Assembly (NCBI GenBank): GCA_028554795.2
Contig: CM068830.1
Coordinates: forward strand, 110,187,214 to 110,251,213
Source: Sinohyriopsis cumingii
Taxonomy: Eukaryota > Mollusca > Bivalvia > Unionida > Unionidae
Direction of reading: 5' to 3'
Length of the DNA stretch: 64,000 nucleotides
Shown here: positions 40,841-52,215 of the stretch, piece after piece
Position numbering within the stretch: the first letter of the stretch is position 1
How the letters are laid out: each line of letters starts with the position of its first letter
Notes under the pieces: model-generated
Seen by the model: only the letters and a program-made list of their open reading frames with translations
What the model was told of the DNA's origin: nothing
Database searches by the model: none
Program-made: the position numbers and the translations under genes

Positions 40841-41308
40841 ATGACTCCAATGTCTAATTTTGATTTAATAGACGCCGCAAACGCGCTAGCGATAAAAAAC
40901 TTCAGAGGTGTTTTTATGAGGGATCAATTACCGGCGGCACCAAGGAATATTGAAACCGGTATAATTAACCTCGATGGATCCTCCGGAGCGGGAACTCATT
41001 GGGTTGCATACGCGATTGATCCGCGTGCGATCGTCTATTTTGATTCATACGGGTTTGCCCCACCAAACGAATTCATGCGGTATGTCCGGGCGTGTTCAGC
41101 CCGGGCGTGTTCAGCCCGGGTTTTTTATTCCACGCTGCCAACACAGCGATTAAGCGACCCACCGATATGTGGCCGTGAGGTATTGAACGTACTCGCGGCG
41201 ATTTCATCATCGCGGAAACCACCTCATGTGGTTGTAAACGAATACACTAGTGGGATCGTAGAAGCTCAACGGATTTTAGAGAATAACATTTACAATAACG
41301 ATGATTGA
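40841..41308 (+). CDS. Adenovirus-like cysteine protease, element 2
   Basis: About 155 residues; start taken at MTPMSNFDLIDAAN (element 1 supports the second Met, MSNFDL). Catalytic layout: GAGTHWVAYAI (His), IVYFDSYGFAPPNEF (Asp), DPPICGREVLNVLAAI (Cys). An in-frame 15-bp direct repeat lies in the middle loop (CSARACSAR). Enzymes of this kind mature capsid and core proteins during assembly. The end overlaps the fibre-like gene by 8 bp, as coupled genes. Complete. Confidence 0.92.
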   Translation: MTPMSNFDLIDAANALAIKNFRGVFMRDQLPAAPRNIETGIINLDGSSGAGTHWVAYAIDPRAIVYFDSYGFAPPNEFMRYVRACSARACSARVFYSTLPTQRLSDPPICGREVLNVLAAISSSRKPPHVVVNEYTSGIVEAQRILENNIYNNDD

Positions 41309-42863
41309 TATTTGGGGACGACCCATTTCGGCGCTGAAAGAATCCACGGAAACGCCCGCCGCCGACATAAAAAAACTAATCGAGGATGAAATCGCCGATA
41401 CGTTGAACTTAACCAGTGTTGACCCAGGTGAAATAGTTGTATTTCAAGACCGCCAGGGTAAATTGAAATCCAGTAATGTGTCGCTGGATGACGTTTTAAC
41501 ACGACAGCGTAATGCCGCCGAGGACACTATCGCGCTGTATACCGGCGACGGACGACTCAAACCGGGTGAACATATATCGACGATAACATTAATCCGAGAC
41601 GGTTTTATGAGGTTAGATAAATCGGTGACCGAACTCGACGCGCAGGTGAAAAAATCTGCCACCGAGGTGAAAAAATCTATCACCGATATACAACTCACTA
41701 CCGCTAGTTTTTTTGGGACCCCGACGGTAACCGAACCGAATCTTGCAACAATAAAAGATACTATTTTGGAGTTTACGACGCTGTCGGGCCAATTTACCTC
41801 GTTACGGAAAAATGTTAACAGGATCGATGACAACTTTGATAAATTTTTTGGTAAAAAAAATACCAGGCTGGATGAGATTACAACAACTATAAATGATATC
41901 ACTGCGTATGGACGGGAAATAGAAACAATCAAAATTAATGTTGCAGCGAGCAAATGGAGTGTAGACGTGCATGAACGGGAAATAGGAATAATCGGCGCTA
42001 ATGTTGCAACGATCACAAATAATGTAGACTCGCATGGACGGAAAATAGAAACAATCAAAACTGATGTTACAACGATCATGAGTAATATGGCCGCGAATAC
42101 ACAGGACATAATAATAATCAAAACTGACATTGAAGCGAACAAAAAGGGTGTAGACGCGCATACACAGGAAATAGGAACAATCAAAACTGATATTGAAGCG
42201 AACAAAAAGGGTGTAGACGCGCATACACAGGAAATAGGAACAATCAAAACTGATATTGAAGCGAACAAAAAAAATATAGACGCGTATTGGCGGGGAATAG
42301 GAATAATCAAAACTGATGTTGCAGCGAACAAAAAAGGTATAGACGTGCATACATATGAAATAGGAACAATCAAACTTGATGTTGCAGCGAACAAAAAAAG
42401 TATGACCGAGAATACACGGGAAATAGAAACAATCAAAACTAATGTTGCAGCGAACAAGAATAATATAGAGGCGAATTTGCTGAGAATAGAAATAATCAGA
42501 ACTGATGTTGAAGCGATTAAAGACGGACTACCGAGAGCAGCAGAGCAATTCGAAAAAATAAAAACCCCTCATGAGAACATCATCAACACAGTATACACAA
42601 TTCGGCATTGATCATTCGATTGGACTCCTACACAGAATACAGTAAATATCACCGCAACTGTTAAGGGCATTTATCGATTGACACTGGTTTCAATGATGCA
42701 GTTTAATATATTATCGTCGAGTTCATCTGGGTTTAACAATACAATATCAACAATTATAGACAGGAACGCAACTGAACGGTTTACAATTTATGCCGTTGAT
42801 AGAAATCTAGCCGGGGCAAACATCACATGGTATGTGGAATTTGTAGCGAATCTAATTAATTAA
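41301..42863 (+). CDS. Fibre-like repeat protein, element 2
   Basis: Starts MIDIWGRPISALKE; both element 1 fibre genes start MVDIYGRSL, so this short N-terminal peptide is conserved like an anchoring tail. Next comes a block with VDPGEIVVFQDRQGKLKSSN, then a long shaft of 21-residue coiled-coil-like repeats (EIGTIKTDIEANKKGVDAHT and variants, about eleven units, 41900-42500). Towards 42640-42863 lies a beta-rich C-terminal domain with GIYRLTLVSMMQF. By analogy with adenovirus fibre: tail, shaft, receptor-binding head. The main open frame ends at 42611; looks nearly whole. Confidence 0.75.
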
Positions 42864-42888
42864 AAACACTAGCTCTTTTAAAATAAAA
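42857..42888 (+). promoter_or_regulatory. Promoter-like motif pair before the membrane protein
   Basis: TAATTAAAAAC at 42857-42867, then TTTTAAAATAA and the ATG at 42889. Confidence 0.5.
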
Positions 42889-43410
42889 ATGACCACCAAG
42901 GTAATTGAATCAGAGGTATCACCGACGTCACATCAATATCGATTCGATACCGCAAAAGAATTCTCCGCGAACTTGAAAACGCTTTCCGAACAATACCGTG
43001 CAAAAATAAAAAAATACCGCCGAAAAATAACCGCCATCGACGCGGTCGTGTACTCGGTGTCGGGTATAGTAGCCGGTACCGGTGTTATTTTATCCACGGT
43101 GACCACGATAGCCCCGATCGCTGTTCCAATCCCTATCTCCGCGATGACAACAATTGCTGGAGTCGCCAATGCAATCACTAGGAAGATATCATCGTGTTTT
43201 CAGAAAAAACTCGACGAGTATACAGTAAAACATCAAATAGTATCCGACGCGTACTCGAAATTATCCGGGTTGATCTCGTTGTCGATTGATAATTTGTTCA
43301 TATCCGATGTTGAATTCTCCACGATGGTCCAGTTGTATAGCTCCGCGATGTCAAAAATCGAGGATTTTCAACTGGAAGCCGGAACCACTTCAATGGGTTC
43401 TGGTTGTTGA
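42889..43410 (+). CDS. Membrane-hairpin protein, element 2
   Basis: 173 residues. A basic helical start (YRAKIKKYRRKITAIDAVVY) leads into two hydrophobic segments at about 52-75 and 78-100 (GIVAGTGVILSTVTTIAPIA; VPIPISAMTTIAGVANAITR), followed by a helical C-terminus. A two-segment membrane hairpin fits a holin-like, fusion-assisting or inner-membrane virion protein, but no family is recognised. The element 1 counterpart is at 11893-12413. Confidence 0.7.
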   Translation: MTTKVIESEVSPTSHQYRFDTAKEFSANLKTLSEQYRAKIKKYRRKITAIDAVVYSVSGIVAGTGVILSTVTTIAPIAVPIPISAMTTIAGVANAITRKISSCFQKKLDEYTVKHQIVSDAYSKLSGLISLSIDNLFISDVEFSTMVQLYSSAMSKIEDFQLEAGTTSMGSGC

Positions 43411-43441
43411 AATTAGACACTAAAGACAACGAATAATAATA

Positions 43442-44764
43442 ATGTCGCTGAACCCCGAAGGGTTTCAATTACTTCAGCGGATCGCGGAGAACACCACTCC
43501 GGTACAAACAAGTATGATATCGATAACGTCAACGAAACCCGAATTCAGTGTGAACTTTCCATCACCGGTTCCAGTGAAGGAAATAGCGCTGGCAAAATTG
43601 CGAGTATATCACAGTTGGCCTAATATCCGAGCGGACGCATTTAACGGACAACAACCTAATAACTCGCTGGTTTTTGCATGGACAAATAAACCCGATGGAA
43701 CTCCAGACTGGAAGGAGGTTACAATACCAACTGGGTCATACCAAATAGAGCAAATCAATAAAGAATTTCAACGCAGGATAAAATCGATCACAGGAAAAGA
43801 ATCAAAAATCGCTATTACGGTTCATGAACCGACGTTATCGTCGACGATTGAAATAAGCACACCGGGGTATATGGTTGATATTTATAACAGTTCAATAAGA
43901 ACCATACTAGGATGGCCTAAGAATCCAACTCATGAAATCTCCGCGGACTTGCACACGAATGAGCAATCGTATCATGAGATTAATCCCACTTATCAAATTG
44001 ATTTGTCTATTATAAAAAGCGCGTTATTACCCAGTATGTTTATATTTCAAGACAGGAATAACATGCAATGGTATTTTCCGTATAACGAAACTCCTAAATT
44101 GTCCGCCGCGGCCACAGTTAGTTTAAGTGATATTAATAGGTTTTTTATCGAGATTAATCGTTATTACCAATTACAACTAGAACAGCTACGGAAAACAAAA
44201 GCACGAAAACACGTTGAGGTGTTAAATCAACTTATATCAGACATGGAATATATTAATGAACGAATCGTTAAAACAATATCCAATAGTAGCGATGATAATA
44301 AACAAAAATTCCTAACCGAGTATAATATCACAGAAGCCGATTTACCCAATTTCAAGTTTCCAGGATACAACGCGCCAGAACTAAGAAAGTCTCTTAATGA
44401 TTTTCTCAGTCCATCAACTTATATCCTCAGACACGATAACGGAGATGATGGTAGGCATATTGCCCCGTACAACGTAAATATCGCATCGGTGATAGCAATT
44501 AATCTAGTGTGTGATGCTATCGAAGGGAGTTACCAGGTAGATACCAATCAATCAAATCAAGCTCACCAGGGGTATATCCTTTATTCATTTTCACCAACAG
44601 CCCCTCCGGGATTTTTAATCGTTGAGAGTCCAATTAATCCGGTCTATATGCGATGCCATAATCGGTTTTTAACGAGAATTAATTTTAGACTCACCGATCA
44701 GTCAAATAACCTAATTGATCTACAGGAGGAGGAGTTGGTGATCACTCTGTTTGTAAGATCATAG
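43442..44764 (+). CDS. Penton-like minor capsid protein, element 2
   Basis: 440 residues. Blocks typical of Polinton/adintovirus penton proteins: EIALAKLRVYHSWPNI, TIPTGSYQIEQINKEFQRRI, YMVDIYNSSIRTILGWP, then a C-terminal jelly-roll-like part with IAPYNVNIASVIAINLVCDA, GYILYSFSPTAPPGFLIVE, PVYMRCHNR and LTDQSNNLIDLQEEELVITL. Middle residues 150-330 are a helical insertion. It would form fivefold vertices and anchor the fibre. Its stop TAG is formed by the first bases of the right terminal repeat. Open and complete. Confidence 0.85.
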   Translation: MSLNPEGFQLLQRIAENTTPVQTSMISITSTKPEFSVNFPSPVPVKEIALAKLRVYHSWPNIRADAFNGQQPNNSLVFAWTNKPDGTPDWKEVTIPTGSYQIEQINKEFQRRIKSITGKESKIAITVHEPTLSSTIEISTPGYMVDIYNSSIRTILGWPKNPTHEISADLHTNEQSYHEINPTYQIDLSIIKSALLPSMFIFQDRNNMQWYFPYNETPKLSAAATVSLSDINRFFIEINRYYQLQLEQLRKTKARKHVEVLNQLISDMEYINERIVKTISNSSDDNKQKFLTEYNITEADLPNFKFPGYNAPELRKSLNDFLSPSTYILRHDNGDDGRHIAPYNVNIASVIAINLVCDAIEGSYQVDTNQSNQAHQGYILYSFSPTAPPGFLIVESPINPVYMRCHNRFLTRINFRLTDQSNNLIDLQEEELVITLFVRS

Positions 44765-45003
44765 CAGCAGAGGGGGCGATGACATCGACGCGGTCGTCGA
44801 TGTGCTTACCGGACGCTGACGACGCTGGGGATCGGCGCGCAGAAGGTGTTAATTAAACCAAATGACGATTGGACGATCCCCCGACGACGACGTCGTTTTT
44901 TTTTTACCAGGCGCTGACGACACTAGATCGTTGAGTTGCAGAAAGTATTAATTAAGCCAAACAACGATTGGACAAAATGTCGGATTCGCCCCCCTCTGCT
45001 GCT
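44763..45003 (-). repeat. Right terminal inverted repeat of element 2
   Basis: Inverse of 30150-30390 with only a few substitutions and small homopolymer length changes. Also bounded by the AGCAGCAGAGGGGGCGA inverted ends. The target duplication TCTGT follows at 45004-45008. Confidence 0.95.
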
Positions 45004-45008
45004 TCTGT
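45004..45008. repeat. Target site duplication TCTGT, right copy of element 2
   Basis: Same five bases as 30145-30149; the LINE sequence resumes directly after with AATATT. Confidence 0.9.
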
Positions 45009-48000
45009 AATATTATTACATTTTATGTTATCAGTCTCTAGTTTGCTTTCTTCGTACATATTCTTCATTTTGACACAATCATTATGTTCCTCATCTGTTG
45101 TACCACTTAATTCAGAAAAATATAGTTTCCATAGATTGACACATTCATCCAAAGTATTAGATTCTACTCCTCGAAATGCAATATTACCAATGTCCGATTT
45201 ATCTTTTCTATTTTCCCGTATGACTGCGTAGAATTCGTCTATTCCCATTTCTGCACTCTTTTCTATCTCTTCAAATATGCACTCTTTATATACCTTTTTC
45301 TCTTGCCTATGTTTCTTTCTAAACGTTCTTTTCACGTCCTTCTATCTTCTGTTGATGCTACACTCTGTGCTTCTATTTTTTCCTGCTTTGATCCATTCTC
45401 CGCGCGCTTTTCTCATATTCTGATGTAAATTTGCAAGCCCACTTTTCTTCCAGTATGGTTTCAAGTGCGATTTGAATTCGGACCTTGGAATATAGCGGTC
45501 TGATGCAGTTATTACACTCTTAGTTATCAATTCATTATACTTCTCTATATCTTCTACCTTTTTACACTCATAGGTGAAATACAAGAATGCACTAACATCA
45601 GATTTATACATGCTCATTTCTAATGGATTTGCCAAGTTCCATTTCATTCTTGGAGATACACATGTCTTTTTATTTTCCTTCAGTATATCTTTTGCAAGTG
45701 CCGCTGTAATAGGTAGGTGATCCGATATTGAGAAATCAATTTTGTCATTTACTATGTGTCTTTTTACAGCACCTCTAATTATTTCAGGTATTAATATATA
45801 ATCAAGTGTGGACGTTCGTGACATGTCTTTTGATCTATACGTGATGTAATGTTCATGTGGTTTTATCACCAGCGTAGCAACTATGTTTCTCTGTTCTATT
45901 CTTTTTTTTGAGAGCAAGATCTCTTCTTGATGGATTTTTACACACAAGATCTGCATTCATGTCGCCTATAATTATGCATATATTTTCAGCAGAATACCTA
46001 TCATACACATCAAAAACATTTTCACAAAATTTGTCATATGCATCATCAGTTCTAGTTGTCGAGGGAAAGTAGGTTGCAATCAAAATTATAGGTTCCAAGT
46101 CTCTCACTAAGATTTTCACCGCCATAATATTTGGGAACTCATTTTGTAAGGTGCTTACTTTGCATAGTGATGATCTATAAAATACGGCAACCCCGCCACT
46201 ACCTCTATAGCATTGTTGTATCTCTTCAGTAGCTAGCGCAACTACTTTGAAATCATCATGTAATTTATCTAAATACGTTAGATTCTTTGTACAAAGCCAA
46301 TGTTCAGTGATAACAAATATATATATGTGTCTGGTAACAATTCAATTAGTTTCTGCGTGCTAGACATTATACCACGTACATTCCATGTTGAAATAATGAT
46401 CATAATTATAATTAAGAAGCAATTACTTGTCATATGGCTATGCTCATTAGGAATATATTTGGAAGTCTCATGCGTTTCATCAAGTAAGTAGCCTTATCTC
46501 CATTTTCTGTTTGTTATCCATTCCCTACATTTTATTCCAGAACTCCAAAATGATTCATTATTCATCATCAGTTCAAAATCTTTATCCAGTACATTTAGTC
46601 GAAATGTATATATATTTGATCCATCCCAATAAGGTCGTTCCATTATGAGGCGGACGAATGTTACTGTCACACCTTCCTCCTTGCACTGAGTTGCGATAGC
46701 TGTCCTAATTACATCTATATTTTTTCTCGATTTGACATTTGATAGCAGAATGCGTCTTATTTTGTTTCTTACAACTGGTTCAAACACATCCGGTTCTATA
46801 TTCCTTTGATTGGGTCTGGTAATAATTGTCTCAATATGTCTATACGATGTATCTTCCTTTTTTGTCTCTCCTCGTCATTCGGAAGAATTCTTTGATCATT
46901 TGGTGATTTGTTGTGCCCTATTTGATCTTTATTTATGTTTTCATTTATATTTATGTTAGCTCTATCTTCATATCTTAATTTCTTTTGCTGATTGTAGGTT
47001 GATGTACTTGCATTGTGAGATGTTATTTCTGTGCGCTGATTATGATTCACATTTTCCGTTATGTTAGTCCGATCATTCCGTGAAAGCGGCGGGAAATCTT
47101 TCAATGTAAACATAGCGGGACCATTGCTAGGCAAATTTGCTGGAAGAGCTCTAGCAGGCTCTTTATGTATTGCTTTTTGTCCATGTACTACATTTTCTTG
47201 ATCAATAGATGGAGAGATAACATGTCTGCTCTCCTTGTATGCTGATAGTTCATGATTTCCATGATTTTCTTTCATTTGCAAGTCTACGTTTCTATCACTT
47301 CCTTTGTTAGACTGATTGAATTAAAGTTTGTGTCTTGTACAAATTGTGTCTAACTTTCCCTCAATACAGTTAATCTTTTTCATGATCACATCTAGATCTT
47401 GATGTACATGAGAAGATAATTCTTTAATCTCATTTCCCGGGTTGCCATTGATGACATCTGGAAATACATTCCTCTATTATCATTGATTAATTTTTCTTCC
47501 TTTAATTTCAGTTGTTCTATATGAGAATTCGCCTCTTTGAGTTTCTTCGTAGTTTCCACTAAGTCTGACTTTAAGTTTAGGATCTCATTTTCTGTCCGTT
47601 TGATAATATCACCCAACTGGTTTTCCAATCTGGAGAATTTTTCGTCAAACTTATCATTCATTATCGCTATCTGCGCAAATATTGTACTCGTTCTATCAGC
47701 ATCTTCATCAGTTCTTTGTAAGGCGCTATCATTGACCGGAGCTTTCGGACTTTGTGATATACAATCACTGCGAATGGAGTTTTTACGCTGGGATGATCTT
47801 GTTTCAGAATTATGTTTCAATGCCCATTTAGATATACATGCTTTCATGTCACTGTAATTATTTTCTCCTTCAAAGAAATGGAATACAATATAAATATCTT
47901 CCGATAACCTATCCTCCACAGGAGCACTATTTGTTCGAGGTAAGCCTTCTACTAATCGACCATCAGGACAATCATATCTCTTCCTTTTTGCTAGATCAAA

Positions 48001-48402
48001 GAGAGCTTGCCTAGAATCCCTGAGACCTTTGACATCACGTGTTGATTTCGATCTTTTTTTGAAGGCACTTCTATTAAGAGTTCCAAATTTGGTTTTGATT
48101 TGCATGTATATGCCTTCATTAATTTCGTCTACATCTGAATATTGTTCTGCTTGCGATGTCTGTGAAACAAATAGAGCATCATCATTGGTATCATCTTTGG
48201 TATCAGCATCAGTGACATTTTCAATGTTTCTCAGATTTCCCTTCGGTTTCCCGATATCATCCATCTCTGATAAGTTTAAATCCGGCCTTGAATTGGTGTT
48301 GTCCTCATTTTCATTATCTAACATGTCTTGAGCAACATCAAAACTATTTTGAGACTTTCTCTCAATGTCCACATCATCTATAATATCCTGCTGAGAGAGC
48401 AT
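45009..48402 (-). mobile_element. Second LINE, unit A, 5-prime part (ORF1 and endonuclease)
   Basis: The half of the LINE cut off by element 2. From its 5-prime end: ORF1 47392-48402, further ORF1 frames 46796-47281 and 46494-46787, endonuclease frames 45853-46125 and 45342-45956, and the linker before the RT up to the element 2 insertion. The content reads the same as in unit B, where each part is described. Confidence 0.88.
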
Positions 48403-48970
48403 TTTTGTTCTTTTCTAATGAAAATCTCCCAAAACATTCAAGTATTTATTTATTTATTTATTTTGTTTTTATTTATTTTAGGTAGTATATTTTCATTTCA
48501 GCCATATTGTCAACTTTTATCTAACTTTCTCATGCAATATAGATTCTGAAAGAGCTCACACTCTTTAGATGAACATGAGTTAGCAGTTATCAAGAGAGTC
48601 TATACCAAGTCATGTGCTTAGCCCAGATTAGCTCTTACTTGCACTCACTAAATCCATTAAGGCTTAAGCAAACCAAATATAGAACTGAACTATAAGTGAG
48701 CTATAAGTGAGTTATAATTGTCCGTACTCCTGGTACTCCTGGTACAAATGGGTTCAATGAATATATGACTAAGAAATATTAAAAACACAAAATTAATACT
48801 TGAAAGAAAACTTCCAAATATAGTAATTACACCACACCACAACTGATCACTTCAAGAATATATCCACAACATGTATCAATGAATACAATCACATTTTACC
48901 ATACATTTTGATGAAAAACTGGGAGCTCCAAAGCACATGACTTGAACCCATGACGGTCCACGATTAGTCT
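48403..48970. other. LINE 5-prime flank, unit A
   Basis: AT-rich sequence upstream of the LINE ORF1, ending where the next 9.2-kb unit begins. Contains two GGTACTCCT-type short direct repeats near 48728. No gene seen. Confidence 0.5.
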
Positions 48971-49656
48971 AAAACCTGTAACCCATGGAGTAACACTGAT
49001 TATAAATTTTGCCATGATGTTTATTATTAAAATATGTCTCATGTTGCGATACGTTCAACATGATTTCTTAAATATGCATGTTTGCGTGTCTTTTCAACTT
49101 CAATAGCTGGGAGTTGAGGTCTGCCCATAACGAACGCAGGTATCTTTACTTGAACACACACGAGACCAACACTCTTGGAGGTCAAAACCCCTATCTGCCA
49201 CAAGGTCACCAGGTAGCAAATTAGAAAGAAAACCAGTTTTCTGCGACGAATTTGTCACTGACATGACCACCATACACTTTTGACAGAAAACCTGTAACCC
49301 ATGGAGTAAGACTGATTATAAATTTTGCCATGATGTTTATTATGAAAATATGTCTCAGCCCTTGCTTTCCAGTTTGAAGGTTTTCAATTTCAATCTCAAA
49401 GCAGTCAATAATTGTCGCTACGCATTTTCCAAATGTCTTGACAAATTCAGTGGGCATAGTCTTTTGCAAGCATTCCCTTTCTGGCCGGTGAACAAATAGC
49501 TTTAAACGCAAAACCATGAATGTTCTTTAGCATTGACTGTTGACTGTAGACAGACAACAAGTCAGCTTGGTGTTGTAAATTTAGACAGGGTTTTATTTTA
49601 TCCAGATTTGTTAGATTATGCAACTTTGAGGATAGTATATGAGTATCTTGAGCCAT
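48971..49656 (-). pseudogene. DDE_4-type transposase fragment, unit B
   Basis: Same fragment as in unit A, with the IIDCFEIEIEN and GGHVSDK blocks, and broken in the same way. Only a few substitutions separate it from the unit A copy. Confidence 0.65.
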
Positions 49657-50118
49657 TCCTTACAGTAACATCAAGAAATAAACTGCCAAAATTACCGCCC
49701 TAAAAAACACAAAAAGAGCCCAACAAAACAACAACAAAAAACCGCTTTAAAGCCCACGATGGCGTGGACTTTCAAGGATGTTCTGTTATGCCGTTTCTTG
49801 TGTTTTTTTTTCTTCTTTCTTTTCAATGCTAGTGTAAAATTAACATTAAACTCCTGATACATTAAACTCGTCGTGCAGTCACAATATCCAAAAATGTGCT
49901 AGGATTTAGGATTACGCTTGTTTTGAAATTATCTGAAACTTGAATTCCATGCTAATAGTTTCTTCACTGATTTAATATTATCGTAAGTTTGAAGCACAAT
50001 TAATACAACTATATACCTTCAAAGATCATATGTGTAACGACCGTGAAGTGCTTGAACTTCCTTTGATTTAATTTGGAAACAGATCACAATTAAAAGTTCC
50101 GCCTTGAGTGGTTCATTT

Positions 50119-50388
50119 ATGTGCAAAGCGGGGGCCCCGAGTGGTCGAGTGGTCTAAAGCGCTATCCATTACGGATCACTGCCATCTCACCTCTGTCTGC
50201 GTGAGTTTAAGTCTCGGATTCGGCCAATGTGGGTATGTGAGAAAGCTTGCCAGTAGCTTCTCGTAGGTCGGTGGTTCTTTCCGGGGTTTTCCCAGGCTCT
50301 TCCTCCACCATTAATACTGCCCACCAAGTATATCGTGTGCTGAAAAATGGCGTTAAACCCAACAACAACAACAACATGTGCAAAGCGG
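50119..50388 (+). mobile_element. tRNA-derived SINE, unit B
   Basis: SINE body 50132-50375 between ATGTGCAAAGCGG duplications, at the same site as in units A and C; the CAA tail is slightly longer than in unit A. Confidence 0.88.
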
Positions 50389-50792
50389 AGGTGGATATTT
50401 TAAAGCTGCCGGCCGACCGAGAAATTCGTTGTTTTGGACACGCTTCTGAATAACATTGTATTTGTAATAGCATTACATGTCATTACAAATTATAGCATTA
50501 CACGTCTACAAAACTGTGATTGAATTATCTTTCAAATGCAAAAGATCATTAAGTTGCGTCTCTGTGCCGTCTTCTCAAGGGTCTCCCTAAACACAGTTAA
50601 GGGCAGTAATGGAACGTAATGGGGACAAAAATACAATACTGCGAAAGAAAGTATAGTAATGCACACTAAATATTATAATTTCTATTGTACGGACTTAAAT
50701 ACATAAATCATAAGTAACAAATGTGGTTGTTATATTGTTGTATTAGTGTTCATAAAACGCTTTAATTAAAATAATGCAAAAAATTGAAACAA

Positions 50793-50929
<137 letters not shown>

Positions 50930-50980
50930 TTATCAACTAAGACTGTCCACCTTTATTATTTTGCTCTTGTCTGACTCCAG

Positions 50981-51416
50981 TCAGCTCTCATCCTTTTTCT
51001 TGTGAGGATGTTTCCCTCCTGAAGGTGTTTTTGGCATAGTAATTTTAACATTTGTCGACCTTACTGTTAGCTTATTTCTACCATTTTCTTTGAGAAACTT
51101 TCTAAACAACGCTTCACGTTCAGTTTCTGTTTCTTGACACCACATATCAAAGACGACAGATGTATCCCTCATAAGACACGGTCTTAAAGTGATACCCACC
51201 AAGTAATCATATTTGCCACCTAGCAAACGACACTGACAACAGATGTATTCCTCATCAGTGAAAGACCAGGTTTTAAAGTCTTTGCTTGTTTTCACTTCAC
51301 ATGTAGAGTAGAACCAATAATCAAAATGCATACAGACTCTACATTTCGCATAAGATGCAAACTGCCAGCAGTCACAAATTGAAATGGGTAAACCAGTAAC
51401 ATTTATATGTATGTAA

Positions 51417-51452
<36 letters not shown>

Positions 51453-51475
51453 TTTATATTATGATGATAATACAA
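50981..51475 (-). CDS. Cys-rich zinc-finger protein, unit B (unassigned)
   Basis: Same PHD-like Cys/His pattern as the unit A copy, with a few residue changes in the basic tail (NGRNKLTVRS; TMPKTPSGGK). An open frame kept in three copies may simply reflect recent duplication. Confidence 0.4.
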
Positions 51476-52215
51476 TTAGTTCTAGGACTGTGGTGGGTAT
51501 AACTAATTCAGGTATATCTAACTGATTTAGATTTGACATAAACAGAATTAAAAAAATTGTGAAGTGGGCCCTTACAAGAATCGAGTATGCTGAAAATATT
51601 ATACATAATCTAGATATACATACAGAATAAATGAGAAGAAAGAGAACCTTTTCATGTAATATTTCCAAAGGATAATTTTAGGAGTTAAAATATAAAACTC
51701 TATGAGAAAGATAAAATATGATTTATTTAACCGCCTGATTGAAAACAACAAATCAACATTATTTGCATGGAGCTTATTACCAACATCATTTATAAAATAA
51801 ATGAGTCTTTACATCGTGTATGATTTGCAAAAAATACAGACACAGCATAATACATTAATACAGTAAAACACCTGATATGCTTATCATGAATCATCTCACA
51901 ATAAAGTTGCTGAGATGTATGAATACCATTATGAGAGAGAGAGATGATGATATTCTTTTATTCCTCCATTTTCTGAAGATTTTAAGACAAAAAAGAAATG
52001 CATTTAAATACATAGAATCACAAAAATAGTAGATTCGCTAATTATTCAATTATTTCAAATAACAAACGAATAAATAAATTAAAATCATTACTAATCTAGA
52101 TAGAGATATATATACGATAGAACATTTGAAAATGTATCCTCACAACAAAAATAGTTTCCTACTCGCTTTGCAATCCAGTACAAGTATTTCTTTCCTTATA
52201 TTTTGAGTGAGTTCT

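Larger units (their letters stand above)
30150..45003. mobile_element. Element 2: young Polinton/adintovirus-like element
   Basis: A 14,854-bp element with 241-bp terminal inverted repeats that differ at only a few positions, inserted in the reverse transcriptase gene of a LINE with a 5-bp duplication. Gene content: packaging ATPase, zinc ribbon, PLA2 domain, integrase, HNH protein, SF1 helicase plus PolB, Cys-rich protein, NUMOD/HNH nuclease, then a rightward cassette of pVI-like, major capsid, Ala-rich, protease, fibre-like, membrane and penton-like proteins. It looks nearly whole, with about four to six breaks. Near-identical terminal repeats and absence from units B and C indicate a recent insertion. 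Confidence 0.93.
24932..48970. repeat. 9.2-kb tandem unit, copy A (split by element 2)
   Basis: First of three head-to-tail units. Its left part (24932-30149) matches 48971-54211 and 58179-63419; its right part (45004-48970) matches 54212-58178. Leaving out element 2 and its target duplication the unit is about 9.18 kb. The left part shows scattered differences from copies B and C, while the right part appears identical to copy B in every frame I compared. Confidence 0.88.

Noticed and set aside
41444-42457. Long 337-residue minus-strand open frame
   Set aside because: It is the antisense shadow of the fibre-like repeat gene; repetitive DNA keeps both strands open. No recognisable domain.
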